Part shown: positions 44,893 through 56,578 of the stretch, in pieces | Layout of the letters: the number at the start of each line of letters is the position of its first letter | Numbering within the stretch: position 1 is the stretch's first letter | Source of the DNA: Bedellia somnulentella | Lineage: Eukaryota; Arthropoda; Insecta; Lepidoptera; Bedelliidae | Assembly (NCBI GenBank): GCA_963576735.1 | Contig: OY755197.1 | Span: 5,530,501-5,594,500, forward strand | Length of the DNA stretch: 64,000 nt | Direction of reading: 5' to 3' | Notes under the pieces: model-generated | Seen by the model: the letters and a program-made list of their open reading frames with translations, nothing else | The model's database searches: none | What the model was told of the DNA's origin: nothing | Translations under genes and position numbers: made by a program

Positions 44893-46382
44893 TTTACAAT
44901 AATTATTATGTATTGAAAAGCGTTATGTTAGGATTGTGATAGATTGATTTTGAATTCATTTACTATTTTGATTATTTAGTATGCTATTTTTATTTGGCAT
45001 AGATGAGTTTTTGTATTAATTGCGTATCCGAAAATAAAGATGATTCCGTGATTCGGGGGAGATTATTATGAAAGTTAAAGGTCAAACAATAATATATTAA
45101 ATTTTAACCTAATGATAATTAATTCAGTATTATAATCTGTTTTGTTTGTATTGTTTCAGGTAATGCGAGTTTATCAATCAATCGTGGCGTACAGAGATTG
45201 GTAAAGGTTTAAGAACTATTTGAGACCAAATTACTTTTTTTATTGCCAATTAGTTAGTATTAGTATATTAAGAAGGGAGGAACCTATGAAACGATTATAT
45301 GTTTGTATTTTAAGACCTAACGAGTAACTTAAGAAATTTTCACAAAAAGGCTTAAAAAGAGAGTTCACACAAAGTAGTACTATAACAAAATGATACGAGT
45401 AGAAACTAGGAGTAGCTTACAAACTCAAAACTCGGCTCACTCAACCTATGAAATCCAATCAAAGTGACTATGAATTTTTAAATGCTACGGAAATCCTTTC
45501 ATTTTTGGCCACAGTTATCACAACGGATGCGAGCGATACTGTATGCGACACTACAAGCTATTATCAACAGTAAACAGACGTACAAGCTAAATCAGTATTG
45601 AAAGAGGCATAAAATACAAGCAAATGATTAAATGCTTTCATATTTTACGTCACGTGATTGGTTTATTGTTCATGAACACACTTGTCGTGATACATTTTAT
45701 TTCATAGTTTGTCATGATGGTCCAAAGCGATCGGTAGTTTCTGCCTATCCTAATAGGAACTATTGGCGTGTGTGTAGTAGGAAGTAAGGAAGTTGGCATT
45801 TTTATTTTCACATCACTATGTATTTTTTATTATGCAAAATAGTTATACATCTTTTGAACGTTTACTTATATTGATCAATATATGAAATGAAAAAAATACA
45901 CCTTTAGTTTTTCAATATTTATCGCATATCGCGCCGCCGTATCCATACGTGATCTTCCTAACTGATATCAGTTTCGCTTGCTGGAGAGCATTTTAACCTG
46001 TTTTCCTGGTTACCCGGTTTCGGGAATATGCCGTAGCAGTTTTTTTATACGGTCACATTGCATTCGTGTTCATTTCTTTGGCATGCAACGTTCAAATGAA
46101 TTTCGAAGAACCGGGACTTTTCGGTTGAATACTTTTCTCTTTCGATAGTCCGATATTTTTGGGAATTTCTCTGCTGAGGCTAAATGTTTTCTTTTTTGTT
46201 TACTATCTGTGCATTCTTGTATTATTAAGTTTTATGTGTAGCTCAGTATAACATAAATTTGTATCTTTTTTAATTTCTCTCTCTTAAGTGTAAGAGGCTA
46301 TTTAGGATAATAGGCTTTGGAAATGATTAGATATCCTCTGGTTTGCGTGAATCATAACGTTGGATTCGAAATTATTTAATTC
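44893..46382. other. Intergenic; LINE tail at 45735-45779
   Basis: No gene recognised. TTTCTGCCTATCCTAATAGG followed by AACTATTGGCGTGTGTGTAG at 45735-45779 (+) is a short diverged LINE tail. Confidence 0.45.
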
Positions 46383-46995
46383 ATGTGCTATTCTAAGCCG
46401 ACACTACACAGCCTTAAGTTATTCGTAGTGTAGTAAGCAGCATACGTCTTCAATATTTTTCAACCATTTCTCATAACGTCAAACTCTAATAGCCTTATGC
46501 CAAAATTCAGCTAGTTCAATAGTCCATTGCGCTAAGTTCCCTATGGAGTGCACAAAACCTGCCTTATATCGAGAAGGAATTCACTTCGTAACCGTTGGAT
46601 CAGAAGTTATTTAAGCATTTACATACGCCTATAAATCCGGCTATAATGATGGATTAGGGAATAAGAAATTTCGCAGTCACTTTTGGAAGTTGAATGGGGA
46701 CAAGACAGTAAAGGTTTGGTATGGGTCGCTCAAAAATCACTTAAAACGCCTCAATACCCTAAACCGCCTCTTACGAACACCCACGGAAAAGAAAGGGGTA
46801 GTGCTATTCTAAGCTGTCACTACACATTTTATTCAAGTTATTGGTAGTGTAGTAAACATATATTTTTAAACCATTTCTCATAACGTCAAACTCTAATAGC
46901 CTCATGCCAAAATTCAGCTAGTTCAATAGAAGACCATTGCGCCAAGTTCCCTATGGAGTGCACAAAACCTGCCTTGTATCGAGAAGGAATTCATT
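46383..46995 (+). repeat. Tandem duplication with SINE-A at the joints
   Basis: The segment starting GTGCTATTCTAAGCCGACAC at 46385 and running to GAGAAGGAATTCACTTCG near 46592 recurs, with about 90 percent identity by eye, from 46801 (GTGCTATTCTAAGCTGTCAC) to GAGAAGGAATTCATTT near 46995. A SINE-A end lies at the start of both units. The layout SINE-X-SINE-X is what unequal recombination between two SINE copies would give. Confidence 0.65.
46622..46827 (-). repeat. SINE-A copy inside the tandem duplication
   Basis: CATACGCCTATAAATCCGGC, CAGTCACTTTTGGAAGTTGA and TATTCTAAGCTGTCACTACA. The tail-proximal part is altered. The 5' end of this SINE forms the start of duplicated unit 2. Confidence 0.7.
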
Positions 46996-48389
46996 TATAT
47001 CCGAACCCTGTTGGCAGCGGCTCGGGGGAAATCGTGAGACGCATCATCTATGATTTCGAGTTTTAAGAGCAAAATCGGATGTTTTCTTGTATTTTTGAAG
47101 ATAAGTGGCTGAGGAAAGTGGCTATCGGAAGAGGTTTGGTTGGATTCGGATATTTGGTTTGGTGTAGAAATGAAGTTAAGAAAGATTGATTGCAGTTTTG
47201 TAATCTAGTGTACTCTTAGATTTAAGTAGAGCTTCCTAATTGCTGAATTGGTATGAGGAATTAGTGGTATTGTTGCTGTTGTGGCTAATAACAGTCAGAG
47301 CTTTACGATAAAGATGGTAATGTGGGAAAATTAATAAACCGTGGTTGAGTGGTTTGGGAAGCTTGTATTCAATAGATGTATATATTTGTCAGATAGATGT
47401 AGCTTTCAGCGGTGAAACAATGTTTCAATCATTTCAGTAGATTAAGAGATTACCACGTTCACTATTATACAAAAAAATATTTTATAATAAAGTATGATGA
47501 CATTAAAAGTTCAGCAAAAGTTGGAGTCCTAAATGAGAAGAATGAGAGCATTTATCTGGAGGATTATAAATTAAAGGGAAGCAACAGACGTTTGTCAGTA
47601 TTGAACAACTTGGTGATAGGTTGTCTCTGCCTACCCCAATATCCAGTAGTGATGCTAATAGCTAAATGAGAAAGTAATAAATATATATAGGTGAGTTACT
47701 CACATATAATGTATCACTTATCAACTTTTTCCCTAAGAGTACTATATCCTGTATAGAAAAATCCATTATATAAACAATGCACCTGTCTTAACCCTTTTAA
47801 TGCTATTCTACGCGAACTCTACCATACAACGTGAAACTAAACTCTTAATAACATTAAATAAGTGTATATTTCCTTTATAAAGACTCCCATTATGATATGT
47901 CTGAAACTCTTTCCTTTCGTATAAGCTTTCAGTATCCGAACAAAGCTTCGATAAAGAGCTTTAGTGTAAACACGCTTTTGAGAGAAAGCTTGCCTGTCTT
48001 ATGTACGGCTAATCGAGACTTTTCTTTTGATGTCACCTGTCAAAGTTTTCTATACAGTTCAGCACTTCGGTCAGGGATTGAGTTTCATACGCGGGGGACT
48101 CAACAATGTGGGAGCTTTTAGCTTTACGGTGGTTTCTTGTGAGAAACTTGTATTTTAATAAGTGAATACAAGTGTTAATTGACATATTATATATTTATAA
48201 TTTATTACTTAAATAGGTACAAAAGATACTGAAGAAAACTATACAATATTTACAAATTCACTGCCCAAACACATTTAAAGTAATAAAAAATACCAAGTTT
48301 CAAAAGTCTATTTACGATTAATGTTAAATGGTGGAAAAAATATTAAAAATTACCAAACAAAAAGTCAATAGCCAAGTTATATGCTTAAC
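46996..48389. other. Intergenic; LINE tail scrap near 47.62 kb
   Basis: No gene recognised. GGTTGTCTCTGCCTACCCCA at about 47618 matches the LINE tail but decays quickly. ORFs of 74-85 codons here have no recognisable motif. Confidence 0.35.
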
Positions 48390-48763
48390 ATAACATATAA
48401 CATAACATAAACGTTCACGCCGAATATCCCCGAAGGGGTTGGCAGAGGTACTAATACTTCTGAACATCACGTGACTTTGTCACCTGGTGTTCAGAGTACC
48501 CACGTCTTGCATGGACAGTGTACTCACGTGATAGGGGGCAGGCCTATCGCCGTGTTGTACGAATACACTGTCACATGACTAAGTACAACTCAGCCATGTG
48601 GGTTTCCTCACGATGTTTTCCCTCACCGTTAACAACCATGATAAATTAACCACACATATGTCTTTAGAAAAGACAAATTGGTGTAGGCCCGACCCAGGAT
48701 TCGAACACTAGTCGTTTGCACGATAACCGAGTGTTCTACCCACTGAGCTATCACGGTTGTTTA
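48390..48763 (-). repeat. SINE-B, full length, tRNA-derived, 9-bp target duplication
   Basis: 374 bp flanked by ATGCTTAAC at 48381-48389 and 48764-48772. On the minus strand the head reads ACCGTGATAGCTCAGTGGGT (A box) and GTGTTCGAATCCTGGGTCGG (B box), plainly tRNA-derived. The body follows (GTGAGGGAAAACATCGTGAG, CACATGGCTGAGTTGTACTT), then a (ATGTT)n tail. This is the only full-length recent copy in the window and the best reference for the family. Confidence 0.9.
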
Positions 48764-48772
48764 ATGCTTAAC

Positions 48773-49680
48773 GAATACAAAAAAGCACTCACAGGAAAAC
48801 CATTTATGAAATAATCCGTTTACCGTACGAGTATATGTGATTCGATAATTAATTTTATCAAACAAGTGAAAAAAGGTCCAACTTTGATTTAATGTTTTTT
48901 TCATGCGGCGGCTGTCAGCATTTGCATATAAGGCGAGAGTACGCTTGTGTTCAAAAGTATTCAATTTAAATAATGTTTAATTGGTTTTTCTGTGTGGTTA
49001 CAATTACTTTAAAACCCCGATCGTGGCCTGGTAAATGGAGGTAAATGTAAGTATGAATCGTAAAAAAAACATTTTTACTTTTTTTGTGTAACGCAATTTA
49101 TTTTACACTTAATATAAGTTATATTATCATACATACACAATAATAAAGTATTCGAATAGTTAGTCTCATATGTTCTTATTACATATCATATGCGTATTTA
49201 CATCTCTTTCCTCTGTATCTTTGATGATTTCAATGCTTTTTTTTTATCCTGGCCGTCCCACCTTTTCTTTACATACATCAATAGTTACATACAGCCCTTT
49301 TTTTGTCAGTGTTTAAAAATAACACATCAACTTTTAAGTCATAAACTTAGCTATTATATTGACAAAGGAAATTAAAAAGAAAGTCTTGCGTTGTGGCGCT
49401 TCAGACGCCGACTGTACTTTTTAGCCAGCTGTCAACGGGTTCAGTTTTCGATTTACATTCACGATAACGCAATATAAATAAAAGCGTTGTCTGTCCGTCT
49501 GTACGTTGTCTCGCGTTTTTGTTGTTTTCCAACGCGCTTGTACAGATGCTTCTTGTGTGTTTTTTCGCTTGACTGCGCGTCTGAGCGATCACGTGTCGGG
49601 TTTGCAGAATGTTGTATGTAGGCGAAGTGGATGTGAATATTTTTGAATTACGGCAAACTTTTTTTTTTAATAAACTAAGT
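48773..49680. other. Intergenic, nothing recognised
   Basis: AT-rich DNA. The 97-codon minus frame at 49401-49694 has no recognisable motif and partly overlaps a SINE fragment. Confidence 0.4.
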
Positions 49681-49775
49681 GTACATACTTGCATATACTC
49701 ACGGATAGTAATCTCAAAAAAGACATGACAGAGCTTCAGTATCAGAATTTACTAGTAGGAAGACTGGGGTAAATT
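49681..49775 (-). repeat. SINE-A 3' fragment, diverged
   Basis: GTACATACTTGCATATACTC, ACGGATAGTAATCTC, CAGAGCTTCAGTATCAGAA. Only the tail third is present. Confidence 0.6.
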
Positions 49776-50545
49776 TAGTAGAAATAACTACGAGTCTCTA
49801 CTCTAACAGCATTTCCTATACAATATAAGGTTTTTTTTGTCAAGAAAAGCAGTGTTTAACTATTAGTCGCTACACATAAATATTTCTTAACGCTATAAAG
49901 TACAAACGAGAGCCTGTCTTATAACATTATCATTGTCATGGCACATAACGACGTAGCAGTTTTCTGAAAACACACACGTGTAATTTTACCTGACAAAGGA
50001 ACTGAAAATACAGTAGATATTTTTGAAAAATATTCTCTACGTCTTCAGGGAAATTACGTTACCCTTGAACGAGTTACAAAAATATGGCGTAACGACGCTT
50101 ATTTGCGTGAGATTTTGAATATTTCAATTATTTAACACAAACATTGCTCGCTTGGTTTGCCTCTAAGATGTTTATATTGTCTTGTGTAGTATATTATGAC
50201 AGTGAAATACTCGTTTTAGCATATTGTATTAGGTATTCCAACAGAAACAGACAGATCGTTGTGAAGATCCTATGTGCATTGCGAATGATCATAAACGTAT
50301 TCAACAGAAATTCTGATTTAATTAGTATTTTTTAAATGATTTCTATGTCATAGCAATTATGTATTAACCTTGAAACAACTACGTACTCCCGCTGGTACGT
50401 CTAACTAAATCGACTAATGTTGGTATCTTCTGTATTTTTTGTAAACGTGGCTGCCACTCCAAAGCCTTTAAGTCTCAGTGGATATCAAAGCAACACTCTA
50501 CCATGAGTGTGAATTTGCGTTTCTGCATCTGTGATTAAGAATTCA
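49776..50545. other. Intergenic, nothing recognised
   Basis: AT-rich DNA with no supported gene or repeat. Confidence 0.4.
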
Positions 50546-50791
50546 TGCATACATAGACTCATGACTATAAATCCCTAAAAGGGGTCGACAGAGCTTTAGA
50601 ATAAGAAATTCTTTAGCCACTTTTGGAAATCGAGTGGGGCAAAGATAATAAAAAAAAGGTTTTTTGTGAAGGGTCTCCAATTGCATCGCCCAAATATCAC
50701 TTAAAACGCCCTTATACACTTAGCAGCATCTTACAGACACCCGCGGGAGACGTAATGGGGTAGTGCTATTGTAAGCCAGCACACTACACAG
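50546..50791 (-). repeat. SINE-A copy, near full length
   Basis: CATGCATACATAGACTCATG through GTAGTGCTATTGTAAGCCAG and CACACTACACAGC. All blocks are present with scattered substitutions. Confidence 0.8.
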
Positions 50792-51396
50792 CTCATGGAT
50801 TGAATATACCATCAGTTTTGATGTGCCATATTCTTTTGTTACTGGAGACAGGTATAATAACGGAACATACTTTAATCCTGCCATGTAAATAGATATAAAG
50901 TATAAACAGACTAGGTAAACCGTAGAAATCATAACTTCTCATCAACTGCGTTTAGTTAGTGAGTGGAAAGCAAGTAGCGAAAAGAAATAAGGCAGTTTTT
51001 CAAACCAGCTTTTGTACAGTTCGTTTCCAAAACAAAGTGGCGTATAATGAATGTAGAAAACGTGCACTTATAACTTTTCGAAGTTGTGTTACATTTCAGT
51101 TGTAAATTGTGAAAACTCGCCTGCACTGTTCTAAACAAGGGTAGAGTTGAATTTCATATAATACAGGATGCTCTAACCAATGTGGCTTTTGCTACTAAAC
51201 ATAGCCGGTAGTGAGGCTAGTTTTAATTTGTTGTTCGTTAAAATTAACAATGTTTCTGATGAATTTTTGGTTGTCTAGTTGTGATAATAAAACATGTAAC
51301 ATAGATTGTGATTTAGAAGGTTTGGTTATGTTATGCATTGTTTTTACTCAGAATGGTTCGTTGGGAAATTAAACACTAAAATAATTTGAATGTTTT
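50792..51396. other. Intergenic, nothing recognised
   Basis: AT-rich DNA with no supported gene or repeat. Confidence 0.4.
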
Positions 51397-51433
51397 TGTT
51401 TATGATAACCTCATGTGTGGATTATTACTAATA

Positions 51434-51537
51434 AATAAAGAAGCTAGAGAGGTTTGTCAGGATCGTACGAAGTGGCGATCGATAGTCTCTGCCTACCCCA
51501 ATGGGAATTAATGGCGTGAGTATATGTATGTATGTAT
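51434..51537 (+). repeat. LINE 3' tail, well preserved
   Basis: GAAGCTAGAGAGGTTTGTCA, then GATCGTACGAAGTGGCGATC, CTCTGCCTACCCCAATGGGA and GGCGTGAGTATATGTATGTA. It matches the last coding segment and tail of the 37.7-44.9 kb LINE with only a few differences. The preceding 35 bp (CCTCATGTGTGGATTATTAC) resemble the palindrome arm at 30.8 kb. Confidence 0.8.
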
Positions 51538-51733
51538 ATGTAAAATAATATCTGATATATTTGATGATGAGTACATGGATTTTGAAAGTATAGTAAAAAA
51601 TTAAATCTTTAATCTGTATTTGTGTGTAGGAATCTCGCGTAAATTAACTTTTTTATTGTAAGATTTTAACCATCAAATTAATTAAATTAACAATTAGTTA
51701 GACAAAGTTAATATGGAAACGTGTTTGCTAAAC

Positions 51734-52022
51734 TTATCACTATTATTACTTATCTTGCTTAAATTTATCATGGTTGTTTAACGGTGAGGGAAAACATCGT
51801 GAGGAAACCCACATGGCTGAGTTGTACTTAGTCATGTGACAGTGTATTCGTACAAAACGGCGATAGGCCTGCCCCCTATCACGTGAGTACACTGTCCATG
51901 CAAAACGTGGGTACTCTGAACACCAGGTGTCAAAGTCGCGTGATGTTCAGAAGTATTAGTACCTCTGCCAACCCCTTCGGGGATATTCGGCGTGAACGTT
52001 TATGCTTTATTATGCTTACTAT
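51734..52022 (+). repeat. SINE-B, 5'-truncated, 13-bp target duplication
   Basis: GTGTTTGCTAAAC flanks the insert at 51721-51733 and 52023-52035. The body from ATTTATCATGGTTGTTTAAC to CCCTTCGGGGATATTCGGCG is nearly identical to the copy at 48390-48763, but the tRNA head is missing. The first ~30 bp of the insert are not SINE-B. The tail is short (TTATGCTTTATTATGC). Confidence 0.85.
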
Positions 52023-52035
52023 GTGTTTGCTAAAC

Positions 52036-52623
52036 ATATTTAACGTTAATTTTCAAGGCTAAGTTCTCGCGTTTACTAAATCACCCTGTAGCGTTAGAGG
52101 CGGGCTTAGTAAAATGTTGTTTTACGCCTAATGATTTTTATTGCCTACTAAATTAAATTAAAAGCTTCACATTTTCCACAATTCCTTTGTACGTCTGTCT
52201 CATTTGCTTTTCACATGTTTTATGATCTCACTTTTAATTTGTTAAGTAACGAACTGGGCCGCCACTTATAGTAATATACTAAGCAAATGTTATACTTTAT
52301 TTGCTTTGCTTGATAAACCAGAGATATTTTTTTACTAAAATTGTTTTATTTATCTTTTAAGGCGTTTATTTTTAGTGGGTCTAGTCAGTATTACATTAAA
52401 GGTGAGGTCCATAATAAAAGTTCAAAGTGAGAATTTCTTCACATGGGAGGATGCAGAATATTTTGCTGGTGGAGAACAAGTCACTGTATTTTGCTATACC
52501 ATATTTGAAGTGAAGTTTTAATAAAATCTCCACAATAATCCCCCTGGATCTGCCACGACTTGTAAACGTCACTGAAGTACCTAAATCAATCCAAAAGTAT
52601 TTGCAAGTCAGTCGATAGTTAAA
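52036..52623. other. Intergenic, nothing recognised
   Basis: AT-rich DNA with no supported gene or repeat. Confidence 0.4.
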
Positions 52624-52712
52624 ATACATACACGCATACACTCACGGCCATGATCCTAAAAACGGGGTAGCCTTTGCTTTAGAATTTGAAATTCCTCAGC
52701 CACTTATGGGAA
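52624..52712 (-). repeat. SINE-A 3' fragment
   Basis: ACATACACGCATACACTCAC, AACGGGGTAGCCTTTGCTTT, AATTCCTCAGCCACTTATGG. The 5' two thirds are missing. Confidence 0.7.
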
Positions 52713-53785
52713 AGGTTCTAAACCATACAATCCAGTTAAAGGAAAAAAGTGTCGAGTAGTTTAGTTTTCGACATTCTGTATTATTTTACAACTGAAACAT
52801 ATGAAAAATGCGTGTCTTATCATTTCACCTTTCTCCAAATTGCTTTGTACAATTACGATTGTTTAAAGTAAAGGTATTTCACGTATGAGTAACTCCTGTT
52901 TCACGTGGTAAAGACCACAAAGTAATCCTAATTTACTAAGGAGCGGCTTTCGCGATTAAATTGATACAAAAACAATTCGGTCATAATCGATGCATTCATG
53001 TGTCCAATTCTAATTACACGCTCGAATGATTTTGTATTAACCTATCTGGAGACGCGATGCGATTGCTATATTAATTTTGAGACTCGCTGGTTTAATATAA
53101 TATAATTTTACATACACGCTTGTGCGCTCACTGGCATAATTACAAAATGGTTATCTAAAGCCCCAGTACATTTTTATCAGTATATAGCGGACAATAATAA
53201 TATTACAATAATCTTTATTGAAAAGGATTCCCAGTCAGTGGAGTCACAAAAATGACTCCGCTGTAGTCAATGATCATCATTTGTATTATACGAGCATTCG
53301 GGTAATTATGATAACTGATTTTACGAATTAGTAAATGTAATAAATACGAAGTTATCAGTGAGTTACATCTAATTTTAAACTAACTACGAACAGACACAAA
53401 AGATAGGAATAAAAAAACTAAAGGTTGCCAAACTGTTTTCGCACTATCAGGAGCATATTTTCCAATTCTTTCAGTCAACGCTTTCAAATAATAAAATGAA
53501 ATAGTTATATAGTTCACTCTTTTACGTGATGTAAAGGTACTTTATAAAAAGACGAGTCATCTCTCAATACAAACTGAATTTATTAGAATTTAGGTCGATT
53601 CGCAATTCATTTGAGAGTGAAGTGTTATTCATCATAAAATCAAGTAATTACGTTTTCCGCTACAAATATTCCCCGTGATAAATTCCACCATCATAAAACA
53701 CTTACACTGAAACATAACAAAGTGTAGGCCACTTCATCATAGCACAGTGGTTCGCGCGACGTGGCCCCGGACAAAAAATATTTAA
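52713..53785. other. Intergenic, nothing recognised
   Basis: AT-rich DNA with no supported gene or repeat. Confidence 0.4.
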
Positions 53786-54172
53786 AAACCGGCTAAGTCC
53801 GAGTCGGCTCACGCACGAAGGGTTCCGTACTATCATCTATAATAGAAAATTACGTTTTTGTACGGGAGCCCCTCCCCCCAGGACCCCCCCCCCCTTTGAT
53901 ATTTAATTTTACTGTTATTTAACTATTTATTTTGAAAGATGATATACATACAAAGTGTCATCTTTTTGTCGTTTTTAATACTGAATTAAAAAAGACGAAA
54001 AAATATATTGTATGATGATGACCCTTAAGACTCCTTTTTTTACTTTTTAGTGTTTGTTGTTATAGCGGCAACAGAAATACATCATTGTTGAAAATTTCAG
54101 CCTTCTAGCTATCACGGTGTGTGAGATTAAGCCTAGCGAGAAAGAGACCTTTTGGTAAGGAACCCTAAAAAT
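53786..54172 (+). repeat. Interspersed repeat family C, copy 3, variant
   Basis: Begins ACCGGCTAAGTCCGAGTCGG and GAAGGGTTCCGTACTATC, and ends GGTAAGGAACCCTAAAAATA. The ends match copies 1 and 2 at 15.4 and 19.2 kb but the interior is different and shorter, and it lacks the tetranucleotide run. It contains C-rich homopolymers at 53871-53895. Confidence 0.6.
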
Positions 54173-55612
54173 AGGAGAAAATGTTGCTCGAAACGAACGG
54201 GGCGACACCGTCGAAATGAAACGTTTGCGCCAAATTTTGGCTTTGTTCCAATGTATTAGTCATTGAACGATTTACGTAAGTTTTAGAAGCTTTAGTTTGA
54301 CTTTGCATACATCACATCTGCTTTTGTATTTTGTATACGTTGCTCGTGAGGAAAAAGTATGTGCATGATAATTCGCTTTTTTGGTGAACGATTTCACTAA
54401 TTATATTTTTAGATGAAGTTTTATGTCGAAATCATGAATGTGAATTGTTTAGGTAACTATACAAACAATCTCTTTCTAGCCTCGTCATAATCTTTTTAGC
54501 TATCAGAGAAAGACCAGTACAACATCTATGAATACTTACTTATAAAAATATTATTAATTTCCATTGGGGTATTAAATATGGGTAGTTATTAGGGATGTTT
54601 AAGAATGTCTGTTAAAATAATGAATTCAACACTTAATCGCCAAGTGTTATATTTTCATACATCATTCTTTTAACAGTCTCTGCCTCTGGCTACCACCAAA
54701 AGACACAGAGAAATAGATAAATCTGAAGCTCTACCTTATCTTTTATAATAACTGTAATCCGTCTATGCTCACAATTCATTTCCTCCACATAGTTTTCTTA
54801 AGAAAATTCTAGATGAAAACCATGTAAATGTAACAAAGAGTTGTGATGACTTAACGGGGATTTTAAGAGCGTATCTAGATACTGTACCTGAGCTCAAACC
54901 TTATTATATAACAAAGGTACTGCTTCATACACCTAAAATTGCGAGGATCTATGAAGCGAGATGGATGCGTAAATATTAATATTATTAATGAGCTTATATC
55001 GACACGATAACGGTTAGAATGACATGGCAGTATACGATACTAAGTAAGTGCGTAAGAGATGGCTGCTTTATCCCACGCGATAACTAGTTTGAACACCGCT
55101 CGTACTAGCCGGGCTGGTGTGGAAGGTTAACTATAAGTTGTTTATTGGTTACTTGTATTTCTAGTGTACAATGTATTATGAAAATTACGAAAAGACATCC
55201 TATACTAAACAAAGTTTGTATCACAGGAATGGTTTTTTTTGAAAAGGTTTTGGGAATATAAAGGAAGCAGTTATTTTTTGTAATTGTAAGTCTTAAAATT
55301 AAAACAAGGACTCAAGATTTTATCCGCGAAGTTAGCTATTTGTTTCTCACTACGCTTATAGAATGCGTATACATGTAATTTTTAAGGTCAGATCAACATT
55401 TCGAAGATAAATTATTATTATATTCATACCAAATGACATGAAAATTATACTAATTCCTAATAAAATCGTATGAAAATTCATCACAAAAAAATATTTTCGT
55501 TATGATCTTTATCTGATTTTGTTTTAGAGCGTTTGAAAATCTTGATAGATAATATAATTAGGTAATTGTCTTGATTACAACATCAAATTACATACATACA
55601 TAAGTAGGTAAA
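54173..55612. other. Intergenic left of the adintovirus-like element
   Basis: No gene or repeat recognised. The left boundary of the viral element probably falls near 55.6 kb. Confidence 0.4.
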
Positions 55613-55678
55613 GATTGGGGAGTCTAGATCAATTCACCCTCGCTTCGCTCGGGTGAATTGATCTAGTCCTCCCCAATC
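55613..55678. repeat. Near-perfect hairpin, possible terminal or subterminal repeat
   Basis: Arms 55613-55639 and 55651-55678 (GATTGGGGAGTCTAGATCAA versus its complement) pair with one small bulge around the loop TCGCTTCGCTC. A degraded half (GATCAATTCAAATCTGTCTA, then CCCTCCAATC) recurs at 55747-55777. It lies just outside the last gene of the viral element. It may belong to that element's end or be an unrelated MITE. Confidence 0.6.
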
Positions 55679-55841
55679 TCTCGCTGCTTTTCATCAAAAT
55701 TATATTTATTTCTGAATTTCTATTTGCAGATCGTTCTAATTTTGCAGATCAATTCAAATCTGTCTAGTCCCTCCAATCTTTAAGTGCCTTTTTTTCCACC
55801 AAAAGTATTTGTATTTTATCCGTTGTCTAATTTCACTCAAT

Positions 55842-55848
55842 CTTTATT
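55842..55848 (-). terminator. Possible polyadenylation signal
   Basis: CTTTATT on the plus strand is AATAAAG on the minus strand, about 245 bp past the last minus-strand gene. It could end transcripts of the capsid genes, but AT-rich DNA makes chance matches common. Confidence 0.25.
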
Positions 55849-56092
55849 GAACTTATGCTACTTTTTGTTTTTGTTTCAATCTGTTTCCGCTTTTAGAAAT
55901 ATTCAACATGCTACCTGTTTTGTTATCATTTTTGTAATTATAACATAAACCACCATATCACTAATCTTTTTGTTTAGGTACATTGTGTGTGTGTATCATT
56001 GTTTCTGATAGGAACTATCTGGTTATTATTTTGGTTATTATAATTGCAAAAGGAACAAGAAATATAAATAAAATACATTCGTGCTTTAAAAT

Positions 56093-56578
56093 TTATATAA
56101 TATTTTTTAAAATACACCATTTTCGTAAACATGTTACATTTCGTAACGCACAAGTAGCGGAATGATGAATACAATTATGAATATCATTACTTAACTTAAA
56201 TTCTTCATACAATCTTAACAAACTAGGACAATTCATCTCTTCTAAATTAATAACATCTTTATAGTCCAATAATATATCTTTAATCCAATTCACTTTTTCA
56301 GTACCTTTGCAATAAACAGTTTTATCAAACAAAAAACTAACAACTAGTGTCAGACACTTTTCATAAGTAACAAAGCCTTCGTTCCAATTCATTTGTTTGT
56401 TTCTTTCTATCCACCTTATTTGCTTTCTTTCTGTATCTGATAGTCTATAGGATGGAAAAGGTGACTTTACCAAAAATACTTGCATTTGATTATTACATGC
56501 GATTGCAATTTCTTTTAAAATAAATTGGTTGTCATCTTTCCTGAATCCTTGCACGTCTACAATGGCTATAGATGTCAT
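56093..56578 (-). CDS. Uncharacterised 161-aa protein, possible Maelstrom/DnaQ-like fold
   Basis: Last gene of the minus-strand cluster. Its ATG overlaps the stop of the major capsid gene by 4 bp (ATGA). The N-terminus alternates like the first strands of an RNase H-type exonuclease fold (SIAIVDVQGF, then FILKEIAIA). The C-terminus has EEMNCPSL followed by CIHHSATCAL and a helix ending RKW. Asp8 and Glu23 sit where DEDD exonucleases carry their first acidic pair. The later E, C117, C136, H139 and C143 could form a zinc site like the E-C-H-C set of Maelstrom-domain proteins, which have this fold and silence transposons. No signal peptide or membrane segment is seen. A protein of this type at this position is typical of insect relatives as I recall them. 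The fold assignment is inference. Confidence 0.75.
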   Translation of the reverse strand: MTSIAIVDVQGFRKDDNQFILKEIAIACNNQMQVFLVKSPFPSYRLSDTERKQIRWIERNKQMNWNEGFVTYEKCLTLVVSFLFDKTVYCKGTEKVNWIKDILLDYKDVINLEEMNCPSLLRLYEEFKLSNDIHNCIHHSATCALRNVTCLRKWCILKNII

